Of a stretch of 64,000 nt of DNA, positions 1 through 15,100 are shown piece by piece. The translations under genes were made by a program, and so were the position numbers. The stretch's first letter is position 1, and every line of letters begins with the position of its first letter. Below the pieces are notes generated by a model, which worked only from the letters and a program-made list of their open reading frames with translations, did not search any database and was not told the DNA's origin. Source of the stretch: Acanthococcus lagerstroemiae (taxonomy: Eukaryota > Arthropoda > Insecta > Hemiptera > Eriococcidae); the NCBI GenBank assembly GCA_031841125.1, contig JAJSSI010000029.1, positions 2,564 through 66,563 of the forward strand. The letters are read 5' to 3'.

Positions 1-3000
1 TTTCCCAACTTTTTTGAGTGTATCTCAAGAACGGAGGTTCGCCGCCAAATGGGAACCACTTATTCGAACTCAGCGTGAAAAACTGAGTAAGAAACACTCA
101 TTAATTCGAAATTTTTGATTTTCTCAAATTTTGAAAATTTCTCCATACTTATACATCATGTCTGTTTTTGGGCGAAAAAATTTTCGGAGAGCTACGGCGT
201 CGGCGCTGGTGCTAGTTACTCAATTTTTCGAGACGAATTCGAATCCGTAGTCGAAATTGAGCTAGAGTCATTTTTTGACCCAAATTGATCAATTTTCCCA
301 ACTTTTTTGAGTGTATCTCAAGAACGGAGGGTCGCCGCCAAATGGGAACAACGAATTCGAACTCAGCGTGAAAAACTGAGTAAGAAACACTCATTAATTC
401 GAAATTTTTGATTTTCTCAAATTTTGAAAATTTTCTCCATACTATACATATCATATATTTTTTTTTGGGCGAAAAATTTTTCGGGGAGCTACGGCGTCGG
501 CGCTGGTGCTAGTTACTCAATTTTTCGAGACGAATTCGAATCCGTAGTCGAAATTGAGCTAGAGTCATTTTTTGACCCAAATTGATCAATTTTCCCAACT
601 TTTTTGAGTGTATCTCAAGAACGGAGGGTCGCCGCCAAATGGGAACCACTTATTCGAACGCAGCGTGAAATACTGAGTGAGAAACACTCATTAATTCGAA
701 ATTTTTGATTTTCTCAAATTTTGAAAATTTCTCCATACTATACATCATGTATTTTTTTGGGCGAAAAATTTTTCGGGGAGCTACGGCGTCGGCGCTGGTG
801 CTAGTTACTCAATTTTTCGAGACGAATTCGAATCCGTTGTCAAAATTGAGCTAGAGTCATTTTTTGACCCAAATTGATCAATTTTCCCAACTTTTTTGAG
901 TGTATCTCAAGAACGGAGGGTCGCCGCCAAATGGGAACCACTTATTCGAACGCAGCGTGAAATACTGAGTGAGAAACACTCATTAATTTGAAATTTTTGA
1001 TTTTCTCAAATTTTGAAAATTTCTCCATGCTATACATCATGTCTGTTTTTGGGCGAAAAAATTTTCGGAGAACTACGGCGTCGGCGCTGGTGCTGAGTAC
1101 TCAATTTTTCTACACGAATTCGAATCCATTGTCAAAATTTAGCTAGAGTCATTTTTTGACCCAAATTGATCAATTTTCCCAACTTTTTTGAGTGTACCTC
1201 AAGAACGGAGGGTCGCCGCCAAATGGGAACAACGAATTCGAACTCAGCGTGAAAAACTGAGTAAGAAACACTCATTAATTCGAAATTTTTGATTTTCTCA
1301 AATTTTGAAAATTTCTCCATACTTATACATCATGTCTGTTTTTGGGCGAAAAAATTTTCGGAGAGCTACGGCGTCGGCGCTGGTGCTAAGTACTCAATTT
1401 TTCGAGACGAATTCGAATCCGTAGTCGAAATTGAGCTAGAGTCATTTTTTGACCCAAATTGATCAATTTTCCCAACTTTTTTGAGTGTACCTCAAGAACG
1501 GAGGGTCGCCGCCAAATGGGAACAACGAATTCGAACTCAGCGTGAAAAACTGAGTAAGAAACACTCATTAATTCGAAATTTTTGATTTTCTCAAATTTTG
1601 AAAATTTCTCCATACTATACATCATGTATTTTTTTGGGCGAAAAATTTTTCGGGGAGCTACGGCGTCGGCGCTGGTGCTAGTTACTCAATTTTTCGAGAC
1701 GAATTCGAATCCGTAGTCGAAATTGAGCTAGAGTCATTTTTTGACCCAAATTGATCAATTTTCCCAACTTTTTTGAGTGTATCTCAAGAACGGAGGGTCG
1801 CCGCCAAATGGGAACCACTTATTCGAACTCAGCGTGAAAAACTGAGTAAGAAACACTCATTAATTCGAAATTTTTGATTTTCTCAAATTTTGAAAATTTC
1901 TCCATACTATACATCATGTATTTTTTTGGGCGAAAAATTTTTCGGGGAGCTACGGCGTCGGCGCTGGTGCTAGTTACTCAATTTTTCGAGACGAATTCGA
2001 ATCCGTTGTCAAAATTGAGCTAGAGTCATTTTTTGACCCAAATTGATCAATTTTCCCAACTTTTTTGAGTGTATCTCAAGAACGGAGGGTCGCCGCCAAA
2101 TGGGAACCACTTATTCGAACGCAGCGTGAAATACTGAGTGAGAAACACTCATTAATTTGAAATTTTTATTTTCTCAAATTTTGAAATTTCTCATACTATA
2201 CATCATGTATTTTTTGGGCGAAAAATTTTTCGGGGAGCTACGGCGTCGGCGCTGGTGCTAAGTACTCAATTTTTCGAGACGAATTCGAATCCGTTGTCAA
2301 AATTGAGCTAGAGTCATTTTTTGACCCAAATTGATCAATTTTCCCAACTTTTTTGAGTGTATCTCAAGAACGGAGGGTCGCCGCCAAATGGGAACCACTT
2401 ATTCGAACGCAGCGTGAAATACTGAGTGAGAAACACTCATTAATTTGAAATTTTTGATTTTCTCAAATTTTGAAAATTTCTCCATGCTATACATCATGTC
2501 TGTTTTTGGGCGAAAAAATTTTCGGAAGAATACGGCGTCGGCGCTGGTGCTGAGTACTCAATTTTTCTAGACGAATTCGAATCCATGTCAAAATTGAGCT
2601 AGAGTCATTTTTGACCCAAATTGATCAATTTTCCAACTTTTTTGAGTGTACCTCAAGAACGGAGGGTCGCCGCCAAATGGGAAACAACGAATTCGAACTC
2701 AGCGTGAAAAACTGAGTAAGAAACACTCATTAATTCGAAATTTTTGATTTTCTCAAATTTTGAAAATTTCTCCATACTTATACATCATGTCTGTTTTTGG
2801 GCGAAAAAATTTTCGGAGAGCTACGGCGTCGGCGCTGGTGCTAAGTACTCAATTTTTCGAGACGAATTCGAATCCGTAGTCGAAATTGAGCTAGAGTCAT
2901 TTTTTGACCCAAATTGATCAATTTTCCCAACTTTTTTGAGTGTACCTCAAGAACGGAGGGTCGCCGCCAAATGGGAACAACGAATTCGAACTCAGCGTGA

Positions 3001-6000
3001 TGAATTGAGTAAGAAACACTCATTAATTTGAAATTTTTAATTTTCTCAAATTTTGAAAATTTCTCCATACTATACATCATGTCTTTTTTTGGGCGAAAAA
3101 ATTTTCGGGGAGCTACGGCGTCGGCGCTGGTGCTAGTTACTCAATTTTTCGAGACGAATTCGAATCCGTAGTCGAAATTGAGCTAGAGTCATTTTTTGAC
3201 CCAAATTGATCAATTTTCCCAACTTTTTTGAGTGTACCTCAAGAACGGAGGGTCGCCGCCAAATGGGAACCACGAATTCGAACTCAGCGTGAAAAACTGA
3301 GTAAGAAACACTCATTAATTCGAAATTTTGATTTTCTCAAATTTTGAAATTTCTCCATACTTACATCATGTCTTTTTTTGGGCGAAAAATTTTTCGGGAG
3401 CTACGGCGTCGGCGCTGGTGCTAGTTACTCAATTTTTCGAGACGAATTCGAATCCGTTGTCAAAATTGAGCTAGAGTCATTTTTTGACCCAAATTGATCA
3501 ATTTTCCCAACTTTTTTGAGTGTATCTCAAGAACGGAGGGTCGCCGCCAAATGGGAACCACTTATTCGAACTCAGCGTGAAAAACTGAGTGAGAAACACT
3601 CATTAATTTGAAATTTTTTATTTTCTCAAATTTTGAAAATTTCTCCATACTATACATCATGTCTTTTTTTGGGCGAAAAAATTTTCGGGGAGCTACGGCG
3701 TCGGCGCTGGTGCTAGTTACTCAATTTTTCGAGACGAATTCGAATCCGTAGTCGAAATTGAGCTAGAGTCATTTTTTTGACCAAATTGATCAATTTTCCC
3801 AACTTTTTTGAGTGTACCTCAAGAACGGAGGGTCGCCGCCCAAATGGGAACAACAGTGTGAATTCGAACTCAGCGTGAAAAACTGAGTAAGAAACACTCA
3901 TTAATTCGAAATTTTTGATTTTCTCAAATTTTGAAAATTTCTCCATACTATACATCATGTATTTTTTTGGGCGAAAAATTTTTCGGGGAGCTACGGCGTC
4001 GGCGCTGGTGCTAGTTACTCAATTTTTCGAGACGAATTCGAATCCGTTGTCGAAATTGAGCTAGAGTCATTTTTTGACCCAAATTGATCAATTTTCCCAA
4101 CTTTTTTGAGTGTATCTCAAGAACGGAGGGTCGCCGCCAAATGGGAACCACTTATTCGAACTCAGCGTGAAAAACTGAGTAAGAAACACTCATTAATTTG
4201 AAATTTTTGATTTTCTCAAATTTTGAAAATTTCTCCATACTATACATCATGTCTTTTTTTGGGCGAAAAATTTTGGGAGCTACGGCGTCGGCGCTGGTGC
4301 TAAGTACTCAATTTTTCGAGACGATTCGAATCCGTTGTCGAAATTGAGCTAGAGTCATTTTTTGACCCAAATTGATCAATTTTCCCAACTTTTTTGAGTG
4401 TACCTCAAGAACGGAGGGTCGCCGCCAAATGGGAACCACTTATTCGAACTCAGCGTGAAATACTGAGTAAGAAACACTCATTAATTTGAAATTTTTGATT
4501 TTCTCAAATTTTGAAAATTTCTCCATACTATACATCATGTCTGTTTTTGGGCGAAAAAATTTTCGGAGAGCTACGGCGTCGGCGCTGGTGCTAAGTACTC
4601 AATTTTTCGAGACGAATTCGAATCCGTTGTCGAAATTGAGCTAGAGTCATTTTTTGACCCAATTGATCAATTTTCCCAACTTTTTTGAGTGTACCTCAAG
4701 AACGGAGGGTCGCCGCCAAATGGGAACACTTATTCGAACTCAGCGTGAAAAACTGAGTAAGAAACACTCATTAATTCGAAATTTTTTGATTTTCTCAAAT
4801 TTTGAAAATTTCTCCATACTATTATATATCATGTCTGTTTTTGGGCGAAAAAATTTTCGGAGAGCTACGGCGTCGGCGCTGGTGCTAAGTACTCAATTTT
4901 TCGAGACGAATTCGAATCCGTTGTCGAAATTGAGCTAGAGTCATTTTTTGACCCAAATTGATCAATTTTCCCAACTTTTTTGAGTGTACCTCAAGAACGG
5001 AGGGTCGCCGCCAAATGGGAACCACTTTTTAGAACTCAGCGTGAAAAACTGAGTAAGAAACACTCATTAATTCGAAATTTTTGATTTTCTCAAATTTTGA
5101 AAATTTCTCCATACTTATACATCATGTCTTTTTTTGGGCGAAAAAATTTTCGGAGAGCTACGGCGTCGGCGCTGGTGCTAGTTACTCAATTTTTCGAGAC
5201 GAATTCGAATCCGTTGTCGAAATTGAGCTAGAGTCAATTTTTGACCCAAATTGATCAATTTTCCCAACTTTTTTGAGTGTACCTCAAGAACGGAGGGTCG
5301 CCGCCAAATGGGAACCACTTATTCGAACTCAGCGTGAAAAACTGAGTAAGAAACACTCATTATTTTGAAATTTTGATTTTCTCAAATTTTGAAAATTTCT
5401 CCATACTATACATCATGTATTTTTTTGGGCGAAAAAATTTTCGGGGAGCTACGGCGTCGGCGCTGGTGCTAGTTACTCAATTTTCGAGACGAATTCGAAT
5501 CCGTTGTCAAATTGAGCTAGAGTCATTTTTTGACCCAAATTGATCAATTTTCCCAACTTTTTTGAGTGTACCTCAAGAACGGAGGGTCGCCGCCAAATGG
5601 GAACCACTTATTCGAACTCAGCGTGAAATACTGAGTGAGAAACACTCATTAATTTGAAATTTTTGATTTTCTCAAATTTTGAAAATTTCTCCATGCTATA
5701 CATCATGTCTTTTTTTGGGCGAAAAAATTTTCGGGGAGCTACGGCGTCGGCGCTGGTGCTAGTTGCTCAATTTTTCGAGACGAATTCGAATCCGTTGTCG
5801 AAATTGAGCTAGAGTCATTTTTTGACCCAAATTGATCAATTTTCCCAACTTTCTGAGTGTACCTCAAGAACGGAGGGTCGCCGCCAAATGGGAACAACGA
5901 ATTCGAACTCAGCGTGAAAAACTGAGTAAGAAACACTCATTAATTCGAAATTTTTGATTTTCTCAAATTTTGAAAATTTCTCCATACTATACATCATGTC

Positions 6001-6130
6001 TTTTTTTGGGCGAAAAATTTTTCGGAGAGCTACGGCGTCGGCGCTGGTGCTAGTACTCAATTTTTCGAGACGAATTCGAATCCGTTGTCGAAATTGAGCT
6101 AGAGTCATTTTTGACCCAAATTGATCAATT
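1..6130. repeat. Heterogeneous left part of family A
   Basis: These roughly 21 monomers vary far more than those to the right. Local states include gtatctcaag instead of gtacctcaag, gtagtcgaaattg instead of gttgtcgaaattg, gctagttactc or gctgagtactc instead of gctaagtactc, and cgcagcgtgaaatactgagtgag-type units. Several (near 346, 1227, 1521, 2683, 2976, 5891) carry aacaacgaattcg, the state fixed in family B, where the A core has aaccacttattcg. Irregular units include 191-487 (297 bp, extra AT and T bases near 430-460) and one near 3,840-3,860 with an inserted agtgt. The boundary is gradual, so the end coordinate is approximate. Such variability is typical of satellite edges, but the true edge is outside the window. 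Confidence 0.8.
488..3404. repeat. 5-monomer higher-order repeat, about 1,457 bp, two copies
   Basis: Rare variants recur in the same order five monomers apart. ccatgctatacatcatgtctg appears at 1025 and 2482 (offset 1,457). The gctgagtactc unit, followed by atttttct and atccat, appears at 1092 and 2549 (offset 1,457). Each is followed by a monomer with aacaacgaattcg and preceded by monomers with cgcagcgtgaaatactgagtgag. The two copies therefore run roughly 488-1,949 and 1,950-3,404. The match is not perfect: the first unit of each copy differs at gtagtc versus gttgtc. This is a local, decayed higher-order structure. Confidence 0.7.
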
Positions 6131-9100
6131 TTCCCAACTTTTTTGAGTGTACCTCAAGAACGGAGGGTCGCCGCCAAATGGGAACCACTTATTCGAACTC
6201 AGCGTGAAAAATGAGTAAGAAAACACTCATTAATTGAAATTTTTGATTTTCTCAAATTTTGAAAATTTCTCCATACTATACATCATGTCTTTTTTGGGCG
6301 AAAAAATTTTCGGGGAGCTACGGCGTCGGCGCTGGTGCTAAGTACTCAATTTTTGAGACGAATTCGAATCCGTTGTCGAAATTGAGCTAGAGTCATTTTT
6401 TGACCCAAATTGATCAATTTTCCCAACTTTTTTGAGTGTACCTCAAGAACGGAGGGTCGCCGCCAAATGGGAACCACTTATTCGAACTCAGCGTGAAAAA
6501 CTGAGTAAGAAACACTCATTAATTTGAAATTTTTGATTTTCTCAAATTTTGAAAATTTCTCCATACCATACATCATGTCTTTTTTTGGGCGAAAAAATTT
6601 TCGGAGAGCTACGGCGTCGGCGCTGGTGCTAAGTACTCAATTTTTCGAGACGAATTCGAATCCGTTGTCAAAATTGAGCTAGAGTCATTTTTTGACCCAA
6701 ATTGATCAATTTTCCCAACTTTTTTGAGTGTACCTCAAGAACGGAGGGTCGCCGCCAAATGGGAACCACTTATTCGAACTCAGCGTGAAAAACTGAGTAA
6801 GAAACACTCATTAATTCGAAATTTTTGATTTTCTCAAATTTTGAAAATTTCTCCATACTTATACATCATGTCTTTTTTTGGGCGAAAAAATTTTCGGAGA
6901 GCTACGGCGTCGGCGCTGGTGCTAAGTACTCAATTTTTCGAGACGAATTCGAATCCGTTGTCGAAATTGAGCTAGAGTCATTTTTTGACCCAAATTGATC
7001 AATTTTCCCAACTTTTTTGAGTGTACCTCAAGAACGGAGGGTCGCCGCCAAATGGGAACCACTTATTCGAACTCAGCGTGAAAAACTGAGTAAGAAACAC
7101 TCATTAATTCGAAATTTTTGATTTTCTCAAATTTTGAAAAATTCTCCATACTATTATACATCATGTCTGTTTTTGGGCGAAAAAATTTTCGGAGAGCTAC
7201 GGCGTCGGCGCTGGTGCTAAGTACTCAATTTTTCGAGACGAATTCGAATCCGTTGTCAAAATTGAGCTAGAGTCATTTTTTGACCCAAATTGATCAATTT
7301 TCCCAACTTTTTTGAGTGTACCTCAAGAACGGAGGGTCGCCGCCAAATGGGAACCACTTATTCGAACTCAGCGTGAAAAACTGAGTAAGAAACACTCATT
7401 AATTCGAAATTTTTGATTTTCTCAAATTTTGAAAATTTCTCCATACTATACATCATGTTTTTTTTTGGGCGAAAAATTTTTCGGGGAGCTACGGCGTCGG
7501 CGCTGGTGCTAAGTACTCAATTTTTCGAGACGAATTCGAATCCGTTGTCGAAATTGAGCTAGAGTCATTTTTTGACCCAAATTGATCAATTTTCCCAACT
7601 TTTTTGAGTGTACCTCAAGAACGGAGGGTCGCCGCCAAATGGGAACCACTTATTCGAACTCAGCGTGAAAAACTGAGTAAGAAACACTCATTAATTCGAA
7701 ATTTTTGATTTTCTCAAATTTTGAAAATTTCTCCATACTATACATCATGTCTTTTTTTGGGCGAAAAAATTTTCGGGGAGCTACGGCGTCGGCGCTGGTG
7801 CTAAGTACTCAATTTTTCGAGACGAATTCGAATCCGTTGTCAAAATTGAGCTAGAGTCATTTTTTGACCCAAATTGATCAATTTTCCCAACTTTTTGAGT
7901 GTACCTCAAGAACGGAGGGTCGCCGCCAAATGGGAACCACTTATTCGAACTCAGCGTGAAAAACTGAGTAAGAAACACTCATTAATTTGAAATTTTTGAT
8001 TTTCTCAAATTTTGAAAATTTCTCCATACTATACATCATGTCTTTTTTTGGGCGAAAAAATTTTCGGAGAGCTACGGCGTCGGCGCTGGTGCTAAGTACT
8101 CAATTTTTCGAGACGAATTCGAATCCGTTGTCGAAATTGAGCTAGAGTCATTTTTGACCCAAATTGATCAATTTTCCCAACTTTTTTGAGTGTACCTCAA
8201 GAACGGAGGGTCGCCGCCAAATGGGAACCACTTATTCGAACTCAGCGTGAAAAACTGAGTAAGAAACACTCATTAATTTGAAATTTTTGATTTTCTCAAA
8301 TTTTGAAAATTTCTCCATACTATACATCATGTCTTTTTTTGGGCGAAAAAATTTTCGGAGAGCTACGGCGTCGGCGCTGGTGCTAAGTACTCAATTTTTC
8401 GAGACGAATTCGAATCCGTTGTCGAAATTGAGCTAGAGTCATTTTTTGACCCAAATTGATCAATTTTCCCAACTTTTTTGAGTGTACCTCAAGAACGGAG
8501 GGTCGCCGCCAAATGGGAACCACTTATTCGAACTCAGCGTAAAAAATTGAGTAAGAAACACTCATTAATTCGAAATTTTTGATTTTCTCAAATTTTGAAA
8601 ATTTCTCCATACTTATACATCATGTCTGTTTTTGGGCGAAAAATTTTCGGAGAGCTACGGCGTCGGCGCTGGGGCTAAGTACTCAATTTTTCGAGACGAA
8701 TTCGAATCCGTTGTCAAAATTGAGCTAGAGTCATTTTTTGACCCAAATTGATCAATTTTCCCAACTTTTTTGAGTGTACCTCAAGAACGGAGGGTCGCCG
8801 CCAAATGGGAACCACTTATTCGAACTCAGCGTGAAAAACTGAGTAAGAAACACTCATTAATTCGAAATTTTTGATTTTCTCAAATTTTGAAAATTTCTCC
8901 ATACTATACATCATGTATTTTTTGGGCGAAAAAATTTTCGGGGAGCTACGGCGTCGGCGCTGGTGCTAGTACTCAATTTTTCGAGACGAATTCGAATCCG
9001 TTGTCGAAATTGAGCTAGAGTCATTTTTTGACCCAAATTGATCAATTTTCCAACTTTTTTGAGTGTACCTCAAGAACGGAGGGTCGCCGCCAAATGGGAA

Positions 9101-12100
9101 CCACTTATTCGAACTCAGCGTGAAAAACTGAGTAAGAAACACTCATTAATTTGAAATTTTTGATTTTTCTCAAATTTTGAAAATTTCTCCATGCTATACA
9201 TCATGTCTTTTTTGGGCGAAAAAATTTTCGGAGAGCTACGGCGTCGGCGCTGGTGCTAAGTACTCAATTTTTCGAGACGAATTCGAATCCGTTGTCGAAA
9301 TTGAGCTAGAGTCATTTTTTGACCCAAATTGATCAATTTTCCCAACTTTTTTGAGTGTACCTCAAGAACGGAGGGTCGCCGCCAAATGGGAAACACTTAT
9401 TCGAACTCAGCGTGAAAAACTGAGTAAGAAACACTCATTAATTTGAAATTTTTGATTTTTTCAAATTTTGAAAATTTCTCCATACTATACATCATGTCTT
9501 TTTTTGGGCGAAAAAATTTTCGGAGAGCTACGGCGTCGGCGCTGGTGCTAAGTACTCAATTTTTCGAGACGAATTCGAATCCGTTGTCGAAATTGAGCTA
9601 GAGTCATTTTTTGACCCAAATTGATCAATTTTCCCAACTTATTTAAGTGTACCTCAAGAACGGAGGGTCGCCGCCAAATGGGAACAACTAATTCGAACTC
9701 AGCGTGAAAAACTGAGTAAGAAACACTCATTAATTCGAAATTTCTTATTTTCTCAAATTCGAAAATTTCTCCATACTATACATCATGTCTTTTTTTGGGC
9801 GAAAAAATTTTCGGGAGCTACGGCGTCGGCGCTGGTGCTAAGTACTCAATTTTTCGAGACGAATACGAGTCCGTTGTCAAAATTGAGCTAGAGTCATTTT
9901 TTGACCCAAATTGATCAATTTTCCCAACTTTTTTGAGTGTACCTCAAGAACGGAGGGTCGCCGCCAAATGGGAACCACTTATTCGAACTCAGCGTGAAAA
10001 ACTGAGTAAGAAACACTCATTAATTCGAAATTTTTGATTTTCTCAAATTTTGAAAATTTCTCCATACTATCATCATGTCTTTTTTTGGGCGAAAAAATTT
10101 TCGGGGAGCTACGGCGTCGGCGCTGGTGCTAAGTACTCAATTTTTCGAGACGAATTCGAATCCGTTGTCGAAATTGAGCTAGAGTCATTTTTTGACCCAA
10201 ATTGATCAATTTTCCCAACTTTTTTGAGTGTACCTCAAGAACGGAGGGTCGCCGCCAAATGGGAACCACTTATTCGAACTCAGCGTGAAAAACTGAGTAA
10301 GAAACACTCATTAATTCGAAATTTTTGATTTTCTCAAATTTTGAAAATTCTCCATACTATATACATCATGTCTTTTTTTGGGCGAAAAAATTTTCGGGGA
10401 GCTACGGCGTCGGCGCTGGTGCTAAGTACTCAATTTTTCGAGACGAATTCGAATCCGTTGTCAAAATTGAGCTAGAGTCATTTTTTGACCCAAATTGATC
10501 AATTTTCCCAACTTTTTTGAGTGTACCTCAAGAACGGAGGGTCGCCGCCAAATGGGAACCACTTATTCGAACTCAGCGTGAAAAACTGAGTAAGAAACAC
10601 TCATTAATTCGAAATTTTTGATTTTCTCAAATTTTGAAAATTTCTCCATACTATACATCATGTCTTTTTTTGGGCGAAAAAATTTTCGGAGAGCTACGGC
10701 GTCGGCGCTGGTGCTAAGTACTCAATTTTTCGAGACGAATTCGAATCCGTTGTCGAAAATTGAGCTAGAGTCATTTTTTGACCCAAATTGATCAATTTTC
10801 CCAACTTTTTTGAGTGTACCTCAAGAACGGAGGGTCGCCGCCAAATGGGAACCACGATTCGAACTCAGCGTGAAAAACTGAGTAAGAAACACTCATTAAT
10901 TCGAAATTTTTGATTTTCTCAAATTTTGAAAATTTCTCCATACTATACATCATGTATTTTTTTGGGCGAAAAAATTTTCGGGGAGCTACGGCGTCGGCGC
11001 TGGTGCTAGTTACTCAATTTTCGAGACGAATTCGAATCCGTTGTCAAAATTGAGCTAGAGTCATTTTTTGACCCAAATTGATCAATTTTCCCAACTTTTT
11101 TGAGTGTACCTCAAGAACGGAGGGTCGCCGCCAAATGGGAACCACTTATTCGAACTCAGCGTGAAAAACTGAGTAAGAAACACTCATTAATTCGAAATTT
11201 TTGATTTTCTCAAATTTTGAAAATTTCTCCATACTTATACATCATGTCTTTTTTGGGCGAAAAAATTTTCGGAGAGCTACGGCGTCGGCGCTGGTGCTAG
11301 TTACTCAATTTTTCGAGACGAATTCGAATCCGTTGTCGAAATTGAGCTAGAGTCATTTTTTGACCCAAATTGATCAATTTTCCCAACTTTTTTGAGTGTA
11401 CCTCAAGAACGGAGGGTCGCCGCCAAATGGGAACCACTTATTCGAACTCAGCGTGAAAAACTGAGTAAGAAACACTCATTAATTCGAAATTTTTGATTTT
11501 CTCAAATTTTGAAAATTTCTCCATACTATACATCATGTATTTTTTTGGGCGAAAAAATTTTCGGGGAGCTACGGCGTCGGCGCTGGTGCTAGTACTCAAT
11601 TTTCGAGACGAATTCGAATCCGTTGTCAAAATTGAGCTAGAGTCATTTTTTGACCCAAATTGATCAATTTTCCCAACTTTTTTGAGTGTACCTCAAGAAC
11701 GGAGGGTCGCCGCCAAATGGGAACCACTTATTCGAACTCAGCGTGAAAAACTGAGTAAGAAACACTCATTAATTTGAAATTTTTGATTTTCTCAAATTTT
11801 GAAAATTTCTCCATACTATACATCATGTATTTTTTTTGGGCGAAAAATTTTCGGGGAGCTACGGCGTCGGCGCTGGTGCTAGTACTCAATTTTTCGAGAC
11901 GAATTCGAATCCGTTGTCGAAATTGAGCTAGAGTCATTTTTTGACCCAAATTGATCAATTTTCCCAACTTTTTTGAGTGTACCTCAAGAACGGAGGGTCG
12001 CCGCCAAATGGGAACCACTTATTCGAACTCAGCGTGAAAAACTGAGTAAGAAACACTCATTAATTCGAAATTTTTGATTTTCTCAAATTTTGAAAATTTC

Positions 12101-15100
12101 TCCATACTATACATCATGTCTTTTTTTTGGGCGAAAAAATTTTCGGGGAGCTACGGCGTCGGCGCTGGTGCTAAGTACTCAATTTTTCGAGACGAATTCG
12201 AATCCGTTGTCGAAATTGAGCTAGAGTCATTTTTTGACCCAAATTGATCAATTTTCCCAACTTTTTTGAGTGTACCTCAAGAACGGAGGGTCGCCGCCAA
12301 ATGGGAACCACTTATTCGAACTCAGCGTGAAAAACTGAGTAAGAAACACTCATTAATTCGAAATTTTTGATTTTCTCAATTTTGAAAATTTCTCCATACT
12401 ATACATCATGTATTTTTTTGGGCGAAAAAATTTTCGGGGAGCTACGGCGTCGGCGCTGGTGCTAAGTACTCAATGTTTCGAGACGAATTCGAATCCGTTG
12501 TCGAAATTGAGCTAGAGTCATTTTTTGACCCAAATTGATCAATTTTCCCAACTTTTTTGAGTGTACCTCAAGAACGGAGGGTCGCCGCCAAATGGGAACC
12601 ACTTATTCGAACTCAGCGTGAAAAACTGAGTAAGAAACACTCATTAATTTGAAATTTTTGATTTTCTCAAATTTTGAAAATTTCTCCATAATACATCATG
12701 TCTGTTTTTGGGCGAAAAAATTTTCGGGGAGCTACGGCGTCGGCGCTGGTGCTAAGTACTCAATTTTTCGAGACGAATTCGAATCCGTTGTCGAAATTGA
12801 GCTAGAGTCATTTTTTGACCCAAATTGATCAATTTTCCCAACTTTTTTGAGTGTACCTCAAGAACGGAGGGTCGCCGCCAAATGGGAACCACTTATTCGA
12901 ACTCAGCGTGAAAAACTGAGTAAGAAACACTCATTAATTCGAAATTTTTGATTTTCTCAAATTTTGAAAATTTCTCCATACTATACATCATGTCTTTTTT
13001 TGGGCGAAAAATTTTCGGGGAGCTACGGCGTCGGCGCTGGTGCTAGTTACTCAATTTTTCGAGACGAATTCGAATCCGTTGTCGAAATTGAGCTAGAGTC
13101 ATTTTTTGACCCAAATTGATCAATTTTCCCAACTTTTTTGAGTGTACCTCAAGAACGGAGGGTCGCCGCCAAATGGGAACCACTTATTCGAACTCAGCGT
13201 GAAAAACTGAGTAAGAAACACTCATTAATTTGAAATTTTTGATTTTCTCAAATTTTGAAAATTTCTCCATACTATACATCATGTCTTTTTTTGGGCGAAA
13301 AAATTTTCGGAGAGCTACGGCGTCGGCGCTGGTGCTAAGTACTCAATTTTTCGAGACGAATTCGAATCCGTTGTCAAAATTGAGCTAGAGTCATTTTTTG
13401 ACCCAAATTGATCAATTTTCCCAACTTTTTTGAGTGTACCTCAAGAACGGAGGGTCGCCGCCAAATGGGAACCACTTATTCGAACTCAGCGTGAAAAACT
13501 GAGTAAGAAACACTCATTAATTCGAAATTTTTGATTTTCTCAAATTTGAAAATTTCTCCATACTATACATCATGTCTTTTTTGGGCGAAAAAATTTTCGG
13601 AGAGCTACGGCGTCGGCGCTGGTGCTAAGTACTCAATTTTTCGAGACGAATTCGAATCCGTTGTCGAAATTGAGCTAGAGTCATTTTTTGACCCAAATTG
13701 ATCAATTTTCCCAACTTTTTTGAGTGTACCTCAAGAACGGAGGGTCGCCGCCAAATGGGAACAACTTATTCGAACTCAGCGTGAAAAACTGAGTAAGAAA
13801 CACTCATTAATTGAAATTTTTGATTTTTCAAATTTTGAAAATTTCTCCATACTATATCATGTCTTTTTTTGGGCGAAAAAATTTTCGGGGAGCTACGGCG
13901 TCGGCGCTGGTGCTAAGTACTCAATTTTTCGAGACGAATTCGAATCCGTTGTCGAAATTGAGCTAGAGTCATTTTTTGACCCAAATTGATCAATTTTCCC
14001 AACTTTTTTGAGTGTACCTCAAGAACGGAGGGTCGCCGCCAAATGGGAACCACTTATTCGAACTCAGCGTGAAAAACTGAGTAAGAAACACTCATTAATT
14101 CGAAATTTTTGATTTTCTCAAATTTTGAAAATTTCTCCATACTATACATCATGTCTTTTTTTGGGCGAAAAAATTTTCGGAGCTACGGCGTCGGCGCTGG
14201 TGCTAAGTACTCAATTTTTCGAGACGAATTCGAATCCGTTGTCAAAATTGAGCTAGAGTCATTTTTTGACCCAAATTGATCAATTTTCCCAACTTTTTTG
14301 AGTGTACCTCAAGAACGGAGGGTCGCCGCCAAATGGGAACCACTTATTCGAACTCAGCGTGAAAAACTGAGTAAGAAACACTCATTAATTTGAAATTTTT
14401 GATTTTCTCAAATTTTGAAAATTTCTCCATACTATACATCATGTCTTTTTTTGGGCGAAAAAATTTTCGGAGAGCTACGGCGTCGGCGCTGGTGCTAAGT
14501 ACTCAATTTTTCGAGACGAATTCGAATCCGTTGTCAAAATTGAGCTAGAGTCATTTTTTGACCCAAATTGATCAATTTTCCCAACTTTTTTGAGTGTACC
14601 TCAAGAACGGAGGGTCGCCGCCAAATGGGAACCACTTATTCGAACTCAGCGTGAAAAACTGAGTAAGAAACACTCATTAATTTGAAATTTTTGATTTTCT
14701 CAAATTTTGAAAATTTCTCCATACTATACATCATGTTTTTTTTGGGCGAAAAAATTTTCGGGGAGCTACGGCGTCGGCGCTGGTGCTAAGTACTCAATTT
14801 TTCGAGACGAATTCGAATCCGTTGTCGAAATTGAGCTAGAGTCATTTTTTGACCCAAATTGATCAATTTTCCCAACTTTTTTGAGTGTACCTCAAGAACG
14901 GAGGGTCGCCGCCAAATGGGAACCACTTATTCGAACTCAGCGTGAAAAACTGAGTAAGAAACACTCATTAATTCGAAATTTTTGATTTTCTCAAATTTTG
15001 AAAATTTCTCCATACTATACATCATGTCTTTTTTTGGGCGAAAAAATTTTCGGAGAGCTACGGCGTCGGCGCTGGTGCTAAGTACTCAATTTTTCGAGAC

